Of a DNA stretch of 5,042 nt, positions 1-5,042 are shown piece by piece. Both the position numbers and the translations under genes were made by a program. The notes beneath the pieces were generated by a model. The model searched no databases. It had not been told where the DNA came from and worked only from the letters and a program-made list of their open reading frames with translations. Source of the DNA: an uncultured cyanobacterium. GTDB taxonomy: Bacteria; Cyanobacteriota; Cyanobacteriia; Phormidesmidales; Phormidesmidaceae. Within the stretch, counting starts at the first letter, position 1, and each line of letters starts with the position of its first letter. The DNA is taken from the NCBI GenBank assembly GCA_938029995.1, contig CALHGI010000143.1, positions 1 to 5,042 of the forward strand, read 5' to 3'.

Positions 1-108
1 CCTGATGTGGGCAGTCAATATGCCTGTCCCACCTGTCGTAGCCCCATGGAAGACATTCGCTCTGGTCGAGAACTAAAAATCGACCGTCTAGAATGTGTTG
101 CTGCCTAA
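1..108 (+). CDS. hypA: HypA-type nickel metallochaperone, C-terminal 35 residues (5' end outside window)
   Basis: Frame 1 is open from the first base to a TAA at 106-108 and gives the C-terminal end of a HypA/HybF protein. Visible are a CPTC motif (residues 9-12 of the fragment), the second half of the family's structural zinc site made of two CxxC pairs, and the closing [10 protein letters not shown] segment typical of HypA. HypA proteins deliver Ni to a target enzyme with the GTPase HypB; the N-terminal Met-His Ni site and the first CxxC lie upstream and cannot be checked. hypB follows 68 bp downstream. Given the importer further on, I infer that this copy serves a Ni-dependent ureohydrolase (guanidine hydrolase; helper then called GhaA) rather than a hydrogenase. 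The family call is secure; the client enzyme is inferred. Confidence 0.9.
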   Translation, partial: PDVGSQYACPTCRSPMEDIRSGRELKIDRLECVAA

Positions 109-119
109 CTTACCCTCTG

Positions 120-143
120 GGTGGGGGCATACCATGCCCCACC
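120..143. repeat. Imperfect GC-rich inverted repeat between hypA and hypB
   Basis: The arms are GGTGGGGGCAT (120-130) and ATGCCCCACC (134-143), separated by ACC. They pair completely except for one extra G in the left run. The repeat starts 11 bases after the hypA stop and fills much of the 68-bp hypA-hypB gap. It has no T-run, so it is not a standard terminator. It resembles the dispersed GGGGC-core palindromes of cyanobacterial genomes and shares the GGGGC/GCCCC core with the palindrome at 2022-2049. As RNA it would fold into a strong hairpin between two genes that are usually translated together. Confidence 0.7.
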
Positions 144-176
144 AACCCATGTCCCCCCATTGCCCATTTCCCTAAA

Positions 177-875
177 ATGCACCAAACTTTTGACGCTGCC
201 ATAGAAATGAACTTGCTCCATGCCAATCAACGTGGAGCGGATCATAACCGGGCCCATTTTGACCAGTGGGGCATCACCTGCATAAATCTGATGAGTAGTC
301 CGGGGGCGGGTAAAACCCAGCTCCTGGAAAGCACCCTCAAGGGATTAGAGCATACGCTCAAAGTTGCCGTTATTGAGGGGGATATGACCACGGAACTGGA
401 TGCCGATCGGCTGCGCCAGTATGGTGTGCCCGTCATCGCCATCAACACCGGTCGGTCCTGTCATCTGGACTCCAAAATGGTAGCGGGTGGCATCCATCAA
501 CTGCAGCAGCACCATGAGCCCAAGGCCCTTGACCTGGTGGTGGTGGAAAATGTGGGCAACCTGGTCTGCCCCGCCGAATTTGAAGTGGGTGAACATGCCA
601 AAGTAGCCCTGCTCAGTGTCACAGAAGGGGAAGATAAGCCACTAAAATATCCGGTGATGTTTCGAGAGGCGGATGTTTTATTAATCACAAAAACAGATTT
701 GGCCCCCTATGTAGAGGTGGATTTAGACCGAATCGAAGCCAATATTAGGCAAATTAACCCAAATGTGACTATATTTCGATTGTCTGCCAAAACAGGAGAA
801 GGGTTGACGGATTGGTTTGCCTGGGTTCAGGAAACGGTTAAAAATCAAGCAAACCGTTTACAGCTCACAGTATGA
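177..875 (+). CDS. hypB: HypB-type nickel-insertion GTPase (hydrogenase or guanidine-hydrolase maturation)
   Basis: This 232-residue SIMIBI-class GTPase works with HypA to load nickel into a target apo-enzyme in the cytoplasm. From the ATG at 177, the P-loop SPGAGKT is at residues 41-47, the switch-type segment [12 protein letters not shown] at 67-78, and the G-domain metal site is complete: Cys95-His96 in GRSCHLD and Cys131 in ENVGNLVCP. The G4 motif is TKTD (171-174), with Thr in place of the usual Asn. The frame stays open back to an ATG at 93, but that start would lie inside hypA and translate the intergenic repeat. The start at 177 gives [15 protein letters not shown], which matches cyanobacterial HypB N-termini as I recall them. 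No Shine-Dalgarno is evident. The protein lacks both the CxxCGC N-terminal Ni site of E. coli HypB and a His-rich stretch. Context favours guanidine-hydrolase maturation (GhaB-like). Confidence 0.93.
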   Translation: MHQTFDAAIEMNLLHANQRGADHNRAHFDQWGITCINLMSSPGAGKTQLLESTLKGLEHTLKVAVIEGDMTTELDADRLRQYGVPVIAINTGRSCHLDSKMVAGGIHQLQQHHEPKALDLVVVENVGNLVCPAEFEVGEHAKVALLSVTEGEDKPLKYPVMFREADVLLITKTDLAPYVEVDLDRIEANIRQINPNVTIFRLSAKTGEGLTDWFAWVQETVKNQANRLQLTV

Positions 876-955
876 GTATTGGAGGTCCTGTATAAAAACG
901 AAGCAGCCGCTAATGTTTAACCACTTTTTGATGTTTATTTACTGTCCAATTGAAT

Positions 956-960
956 GAGGT
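956..960 (+). promoter_or_regulatory. Shine-Dalgarno site fixing the binding-protein start at 966
   Basis: GAGGT lies five bases before the ATG at 966 and matches the anti-Shine-Dalgarno end of 16S rRNA. An in-frame ATG at 954 has no such site upstream and itself overlaps this motif, so 966 is preferred. It is the clearest ribosome-binding site in the window, consistent with a highly expressed binding protein. Confidence 0.65.
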
Positions 961-965
961 TTACG

Positions 966-2009
966 ATGCGACGACAACGATTTTTATCTACATGTTTGGC
1001 CTTTGTCTTTGGTTTAGTAGTTGCTGTTGGCTGTGGGGGAACTCCCCCAGATGTGACATCTGAGTCTGCTCCTGAGGTTGCTTCCGCTGAGAATGCTCCC
1101 TTGGTGATTGGATACAGCAACTGGCCTGGTTGGTTACCTTGGGCCGTTGCCGAAGAGAAAGGACTGTTTGCTGAAAATGGGGCCAATGTAGAGCTCAAGT
1201 GGTTTGACGGTTATCTGGCATCGATGGAAGCCTTTGCCGGTGGACAGCTAGATGGTAACGGTCAGACCCTAAACGACACCATTTCCTTTGCGGCGGATGC
1301 GGCCAATGGTGAAGTGGCTGTTTTGGTAAATGACAACTCGGCCGGTAACGACAAAGTTATTGTTGCTGAGGGCATCAACAGTATTGAAGATTTAAAGGGT
1401 AAGACTGTTGCCCTAGAAGAGGGTGTTGTTGGTGACTTTATGCTCACCCAGGCTCTGAAAGATGCGGGCATGTCTCGCTCGGATATCACCATTAAGAATC
1501 TGGAAACGGGGGCTGCTGCTGCGGCCTTTGCCTCTGGCCAGGTGGATGCTGTTGCGGCTTGGCCTCCGTTTTGGGGGATTGCCCTAGAGCGTGAAGGTAG
1601 TAAAGAGCTGTTGTCCTCTAAGGATTACCCGGGGGCTATTCCTGACCTCTTGGTGATGAGTCAAAAGGTGATTGATGAGCAGCCTGAGCAGGTTCAGGCC
1701 ATGGTCAATACCTGGTTTGCCACCCTTGACTACATTGCTAAAAATCCCGACGAGTCCAACAAGATTATGGCGGAGCGTTCTGGGGTTTCCGTGGAGGAGT
1801 ACAACGATTTCAAAGCGGGTACTCGCATTTTTACCATTGAAGAGAATTTAGAGGCTTTTAGTGATGGTGATGGCATGAAGCACATGCCCTTTTCGTCACA
1901 GGTGATGAATGACTTCATGGTGGATGTGGGCTTTATTGAAGCCGGTCCTGAAGATTTAGGGGCCATCCTCAATGACAGTTTTGTCAAAGCCTATGCCGAG
2001 GGTTCTTAG
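966..2009 (+). CDS. ABC importer substrate-binding lipoprotein, TauA/SsuA/NrtA class (probable guanidine or guanidinium-compound binder)
   Basis: This 347-residue periplasmic solute-binding protein captures substrate for the permease and ATPase that follow. The N-terminus has Arg/Lys-type charge (MRRQR), a hydrophobic stretch at about 6-22 and a lipobox VAVGC with lipidated Cys23, then a Pro/Ser/Glu linker to about residue 44. The mature domain begins PLVIGYSNWPGW (45-56), the usual first strand of NMT1/SsuA-like proteins. It continues with WFDGYLASMEAF (79-90), SIEDLKGKTVALEEG (139-153) and GQVDAVAAWPPFW (191-203), all standard positions in this fold. WPGW and WF(D/E)xxxSMEAF resemble the binding proteins of urea/guanidine carboxylase operons more than nitrate or taurine binders. 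The HypA/HypB neighbours point the same way. The length is normal. The start at 966 is chosen over 954 because of the GAGGT at 956-960. Substrate is inferred; nitrate, taurine or another amine cannot be excluded. Confidence 0.9.
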   Translation: MRRQRFLSTCLAFVFGLVVAVGCGGTPPDVTSESAPEVASAENAPLVIGYSNWPGWLPWAVAEEKGLFAENGANVELKWFDGYLASMEAFAGGQLDGNGQTLNDTISFAADAANGEVAVLVNDNSAGNDKVIVAEGINSIEDLKGKTVALEEGVVGDFMLTQALKDAGMSRSDITIKNLETGAAAAAFASGQVDAVAAWPPFWGIALEREGSKELLSSKDYPGAIPDLLVMSQKVIDEQPEQVQAMVNTWFATLDYIAKNPDESNKIMAERSGVSVEEYNDFKAGTRIFTIEENLEAFSDGDGMKHMPFSSQVMNDFMVDVGFIEAGPEDLGAILNDSFVKAYAEGS

Positions 2010-2021
2010 ATACACCTGATG

Positions 2022-2049
2022 GTAGGGGCGTTGCATGCAACGCCCCTAC
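2022..2049. repeat. Perfect 28-bp palindrome between binding-protein and permease genes
   Basis: The left arm GTAGGGGCGTTGCA (2022-2035) is followed directly by its exact reverse complement (2036-2049). It starts 12 bases after the stop of the binding-protein gene and ends 48 bases before the permease start. As RNA it would form a hairpin of about 11-12 base pairs with a small loop. A T-run (2066-2071) lies 16 bases past the hairpin, too far for a standard intrinsic terminator. Palindromes of this GTAGGGGCG form are widespread in cyanobacterial intergenic DNA (recalled, not searched). By analogy with the REP element between malE and malF, it may stabilise or separate the binding-protein message from the membrane-component message. 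Confidence 0.88.
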
Positions 2050-2097
2050 GGTGCATGCCGAACTGTTTTTTACACATGTTCTTAAAATAATCGACCG

Positions 2098-2937
2098 ATG
2101 ACCCAGGTATCTGAACTAGACGATTTTGAACCAACGGCTAAAAGCCTTAAACCTACGGTTTTTTGGCGGATTGCTGAAGATATACCAGATGGTCTTAACT
2201 GGGTGCTGATTGCGGTTTCGGTGGTGGTGCCGTTGACGCTGTGGTGGATACTGTCGAACTACACGGGGGTGAATCCTAAGTTTTTGCCTAGCCCTCAGGA
2301 TGTGGGGGGTGCATTTCAGCGGCTTTGGGATAAGGGGTTTATTACCCAGGACATTATGGCCAGTTTTGGTCGGGTGGCGGTTGGGTTTACCTTGGCGGCC
2401 ATTGTGTCGGTTCCCCTGGGTCTGAGTATGGGGGCCTTTGCCAGTATTCGCGCCATGATGGAGCCGATTATTGGCATTTTGCGATATATGCCTGCCCCGG
2501 CGTTTATTCCACTATTGATTATTTACCTAGGTCTGAATGAAGAACCTAAAATCGCTCTGATTTTTATCGGTACCGTGTTTTATAACACCCTGATGATTAT
2601 GGATGCGGTGAAGTTTGTTCCCAAGGATCTGATTGAGACTACCTATACCCTGGGGGGGCGGCGGCGGCAGGTGTTGATGTCGGTGATTATGCCCTATGTT
2701 ATTCCCAATATTATCGATACGTTTCGCATTAATATTGCCGCGTCTTGGAACTTGGTGGTGATTGCTGAACTGGTGGCGGCGGAGGAAGGCTTGGGGAAAC
2801 GCATTTTGCTGGCCCAGCGTTTTTTCAAAACCGATGAGATTTTTGCTTGTTTAATTATGCTAGGGGTGATTGGCTTTGCCTTAGATTTAATCTTTCGTTG
2901 GGTGCTCAAGACTAGTTGTAAGTGGGCGTTTGATTAG
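2098..2937 (+). CDS. ABC importer permease, TauC/SsuC/NrtB class
   Basis: This 279-residue inner-membrane protein forms the translocation path of the importer, probably as a homodimer. After a polar N-terminus of about 33 residues, hydrophobic segments lie at roughly 35-52, 93-114, 124-146, 152-171, 196-223 and 249-270, matching the six-helix plan of the family. The cytoplasmic coupling loop (EAA-type motif) is seen as ETTYTLGG (180-187) followed by VIMP (196-199). The AELVAAEEGLG stretch (223-233) matches the AELxxAxxGLG signature of TauC/SsuC-type permeases. FLPSPQDV (62-69) is the usual periplasmic signature after the first helix. The ATG at 2098 has no clear Shine-Dalgarno, and no better start lies nearby. 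The ATPase start follows the stop by only two bases, so the two are likely translationally coupled. Confidence 0.92.
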   Translation: MTQVSELDDFEPTAKSLKPTVFWRIAEDIPDGLNWVLIAVSVVVPLTLWWILSNYTGVNPKFLPSPQDVGGAFQRLWDKGFITQDIMASFGRVAVGFTLAAIVSVPLGLSMGAFASIRAMMEPIIGILRYMPAPAFIPLLIIYLGLNEEPKIALIFIGTVFYNTLMIMDAVKFVPKDLIETTYTLGGRRRQVLMSVIMPYVIPNIIDTFRINIAASWNLVVIAELVAAEEGLGKRILLAQRFFKTDEIFACLIMLGVIGFALDLIFRWVLKTSCKWAFD

Positions 2938-2939
2938 TT

Positions 2940-3716
2940 ATGCATCTTGAAATTTCTAAGTTATATAAGCAATTTCCCACCCCCAAAGGACCGCTACTGG
3001 CACTTAAAGACATCAACATGCACGTGGAGGCGGGGGAGTTGGTGTGTGCCGTGGGGGCTTCTGGTTCAGGCAAGTCAACCTTGTTGCGGTTGGTGGCTGG
3101 GTTGGATACCCCGACGGGGGGCGAGATTACCGTTGATTCTGAGGTGGTTACGGGCCCTGGGGCGGATCGGGGCATGGTGTTTCAGAAGTACACGCTTTAC
3201 CCTTGGATGACGGTGCAGCGCAATGTGGAGTTTGGTCTCAAGCTGCAAGGCATGACTAAAAAACAGCGCCGGGAACGGGCCAGCCACTATTTGGATGTGG
3301 TGGGTCTGACGAATTTTGCGACCTCTTTACCTAAGGAGCTGTCGGGGGGAATGAAGCAGCGGGTTGCGATCGCACGGGCCCTTGCCTGCCATCCCAAAAT
3401 TTTGCTTATGGACGAACCCTTTGGAGCCCTGGATGTCCAAACCAAGGAGGCCATGCAGCTATTTCTATTGGAGCTTTGGAAGCGCACCCGCTGCACCATT
3501 TTGATGATCACCCACGATGTGGAGGAGGCGGTGTTCCTATCCCAGCGGGTGTATGTGATGACGGCCCGTCCGGGGACCATCCAGCGGGAGGTGATCCTGG
3601 ACCTGCCGGAAGAGCGCACCTACGCCATGAAGCGAGACAGTCAGTTTCAGGCCTACAAGCATGAAATTACCGATCTGTTGCGGGGCAAACAGGACTTAGA
3701 GCTGGTGTCCCTTTAA
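2940..3716 (+). CDS. ABC importer ATP-binding protein, TauB/SsuB/NrtD class
   Basis: This 258-residue cytoplasmic ATPase powers the importer. All ABC motifs are present in order: Walker A GASGSGKST (39-47), Q-loop Gln82 in MVFQKYTLYPW, signature LSGGMKQR (134-141), Walker B ILLMDEP (154-160), D-loop GALD (162-165) and H-loop His192 in MITHDVEEA. The YPWMTVQRNV segment after the Q-loop is characteristic of the nitrate/sulfonate/taurine importer ATPases. The length is normal, with no extra regulatory or fused binding domain as in NrtC. The ATG at 2940 lies two bases after the permease stop with no strong Shine-Dalgarno, suggesting coupling. The TAA at 3714-3716 overlaps an ATG (TAATG) that is out of frame with the next long gene. 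The protein looks intact and functional; substrate specificity comes from the binding protein. Confidence 0.94.
   Translation: MHLEISKLYKQFPTPKGPLLALKDINMHVEAGELVCAVGASGSGKSTLLRLVAGLDTPTGGEITVDSEVVTGPGADRGMVFQKYTLYPWMTVQRNVEFGLKLQGMTKKQRRERASHYLDVVGLTNFATSLPKELSGGMKQRVAIARALACHPKILLMDEPFGALDVQTKEAMQLFLLELWKRTRCTILMITHDVEEAVFLSQRVYVMTARPGTIQREVILDLPEERTYAMKRDSQFQAYKHEITDLLRGKQDLELVSL
3366..3373. repeat. HIP1 octamer (GCGATCGC)
   Basis: GCGATCGC occurs inside the ATPase gene, encoding the Ala-Ile-Ala just after the LSGGMKQR signature. HIP1 is greatly over-represented in many cyanobacterial genomes, and this is the only exact copy I see here. A single copy supports, but does not prove, cyanobacterial origin. 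Confidence 0.75.
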
Positions 3717-3749
3717 TGGTTGTCGTTTTGCCATGGGGGCAACGGTGCG

Positions 3750-4880
3750 ATGCTGGCCCAGCAAGGTAACATCCCGGTCGAGTCGGGAGATTTACCCGAT
3801 CATTTTTTGCTTAATGCCGATCACTACACCAACCCCGCCTGGCTATCGGTAGAACAAACCCATCTTTTCCAGCGCACTTGGCTCTACATGGGCGACGGTG
3901 CTCAGCTGGGGGTGGGGCAGGTTTGGGCCAGGTCCGTCGCTGGTCAACCCATAGTCATTACCTGCGTTGCCCCTGGGACGTTCAAGGCGTTTCACAACGT
4001 GTGCCCCCATCGGGCCTCGCTCCTATGTAATCAAACCGGCATCCATGGCCGAACGCATTTGGTGTGTCCTTACCATGCCTGGGTCTATGACCTGGATGGT
4101 AAGTTGGTGGGCGCACCCTCGCAGCAAAAATTCCCAGATTCGTTTGATCCAACGGATTATCACCTGAAGCCCCTGCGTCTCGAAACCTGGTGCGGCTTTT
4201 TGTTTCTGTGTTTTACCGACAATGTGCCCCCGCTGCACGATTATTTGGGCAGTATTCCCACCCATTTGGGCCAGCACCGCCGCAGTGAAACTCAATTACT
4301 GCTGAGCCAGCGAAAAACGGTGGCCTGTAACTGGAAAAATTTCCATGACAATACCCTGTGTGACTATCACGTTGCGATCTCACATCGCCACACCCTACAC
4401 AAAGTCCAGGGCCCCATCAAATACTACGAGCACCGGCTAGAGACCTACACCAATCTACTACTCACCCCCGTTACCAGCCCCTGGCAAACCGAAAACCCTA
4501 CCCTGCCCGATTTACCCGAACTAGGCCGCACCTCATTCTTCACCTACGGTATTTTTCCCAACGTCCACCTGCTGGGCTTCCCCAACGGCATTCTTGCCTG
4601 GCTCTACATCGAACCCCTAACCACCGATACCTGTGAACTGCGGTCAGAGGTCTATGGCATTCCCCATCTGAGCCCTTCAACCGCCACCCTAAAAGCTGAC
4701 TTTGACGCCTTTAGTAACGAAGATATTGCCCTCACCGAAAGTGTTCAAAAGGGCTATGCCAGCGGGGCTTATAAACCCGGTCCCGTAAATCAGTTAGAGG
4801 CACGGATTGTTCACCAGCAAAAACTGATTTTAGATTTTTTAAGCCCGGCGCACATGGCTAAAGCCCCAACCCATCACTAA
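3750..4880 (+). CDS. Rieske non-heme iron oxygenase, alpha (catalytic) subunit
   Basis: From the ATG at 3750 this is a 376-residue two-domain Rieske oxygenase. The [2Fe-2S] domain has CPH (Cys85, His87) and CPYH (Cys106, His109). In the catalytic domain, NWKNFHDN (194-201) precedes the probable iron ligands His207 and His212. The third is probably Asp325 in NEDIALTESVQKG, as in choline/glycine-betaine/carnitine-type Rieske monooxygenases. These enzymes use O2 and electrons from a reductase to hydroxylate or N-demethylate substrates; no reductase is encoded in the window. The residue three before the first His, usually Glu/Asp, is Cys204, with Asp205 next to it. An in-frame TTG at 3720, three bases after the ATPase stop, could add 10 residues. 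ATG 3750 is chosen because a G-run (3735-3739) precedes it and homology starts only later. The 3' half is strongly C-rich, unlike the G-rich importer genes. Substrate is unknown; a guanidino or methylated amine is inferred from context. Confidence 0.88.
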   Translation: MLAQQGNIPVESGDLPDHFLLNADHYTNPAWLSVEQTHLFQRTWLYMGDGAQLGVGQVWARSVAGQPIVITCVAPGTFKAFHNVCPHRASLLCNQTGIHGRTHLVCPYHAWVYDLDGKLVGAPSQQKFPDSFDPTDYHLKPLRLETWCGFLFLCFTDNVPPLHDYLGSIPTHLGQHRRSETQLLLSQRKTVACNWKNFHDNTLCDYHVAISHRHTLHKVQGPIKYYEHRLETYTNLLLTPVTSPWQTENPTLPDLPELGRTSFFTYGIFPNVHLLGFPNGILAWLYIEPLTTDTCELRSEVYGIPHLSPSTATLKADFDAFSNEDIALTESVQKGYASGAYKPGPVNQLEARIVHQQKLILDFLSPAHMAKAPTHH

Positions 4881-5042
4881 AAGCGAAACCCACTGCATCA
4901 AAAAAATGGACAAATTCTCAAGACTGAGCTAAATCTGGGAAAAATCAACCCAGAAGTTATAGCCAACTACAGAATGCACTCCGCAATCACCCAGGGCCTG
5001 AGCTATGGTGCCAAACTATACCTTTAGTATTTTTTCCACAGG
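4881..5042. other. Downstream intergenic stretch, no gene supported; weak hairpin at 4934-4954
   Basis: After the oxygenase stop I see no convincing gene on either strand. One modest hairpin is present: TCTGGG (4934-4939) pairs with CCCAGA (4949-4954) across a nine-base A-rich loop. No T-run follows closely, so it is at best a weak RNA 3'-end element. A T-run occurs at 5031-5036, near the window edge. Any terminator or next gene probably lies beyond the window. Confidence 0.4.

Noticed and set aside
876..965. Guanidine riboswitch (ykkC classes) or NtcA box ahead of the importer genes
   Set aside because: I found neither the conserved guanidine-I core sequences nor paired ACGR-loop hairpins, and no GTA-N8-TAC site. 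A TATAAA at 891-896 has no -35 partner or activator site, so I do not call a promoter.
2050..2071. Intrinsic terminator formed by the palindrome and the T-run at 2066-2071
   Set aside because: Sixteen bases separate the strong hairpin from the T-run, and the intervening CGG/CCG hairpin is only 3-4 bp. Partial termination is possible but not supported as a terminator call.
2912..3619. Antisense open frames opposite the permease and ATPase genes (for example 3287-3619)
   Set aside because: They lie wholly opposite well-conserved coding sequence, lack ribosome-binding sites and show no recognisable domain, so they are shadows of the real genes.
3720..3749. TTG at 3720 as the oxygenase start
   Set aside because: It is in frame and lies three bases after the ATPase stop, but it has no Shine-Dalgarno and adds only MSFCHGGNGA, which shows no family resemblance. 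Kept as an alternative in the gene entry.
4881..5027. 48 sense codons open after the oxygenase stop, in the same frame, ending at TAG 5025-5027
   Set aside because: There is no credible start or ribosome-binding site (the only ATG is at 4980 and would give about 16 residues). A run this long is not rare by chance, and I recognise no domain, so I do not call a gene or a readthrough extension.

Overview
The window looks like chromosomal DNA from a filamentous-type cyanobacterium (Leptolyngbya/Nodosilinea-like is a guess). The support is a HIP1 octamer (GCGATCGC) at 3366-3373, two GGGGC-core intergenic palindromes of a kind common in cyanobacterial genomes, and a gene order matching the Synechocystis PCC 6803 run sll1077-sll1082 as I recall it. 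All genes read on the + strand with short gaps, like one transcription unit whose promoter lies upstream of the window.

Layout. The window opens in the last 35 codons of a hypA-type nickel-insertion gene (1-108). After a 68-bp gap holding an imperfect inverted repeat comes a complete hypB-type GTPase (177-875). A 90-bp gap leads to a three-gene ABC importer of the TauABC/SsuABC/NrtABC class: lipoprotein substrate-binding protein (966-2009), permease (2098-2937) and ATPase (2940-3716). A perfect 28-bp palindrome (2022-2049) sits between the binding-protein and permease genes. Next is a Rieske non-heme iron oxygenase alpha subunit (3750-4880), then 162 bp with no gene I can support.

How the parts fit. 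No hydrogenase structural gene and no hypC-F is visible. HypA/HypB beside this importer is the context known for the nickel-dependent guanidine hydrolase GdmH, which needs HypA/HypB-like helpers (GhaA/GhaB). My reading is that the importer brings in guanidine or a related guanidinium compound and that HypA/HypB load Ni into a hydrolase encoded just upstream, outside the window. The Rieske oxygenase at the end is the least explained part. It could convert a substituted guanidine or other amine into something the pathway can use. Family assignments are firm; substrate assignments are inference.
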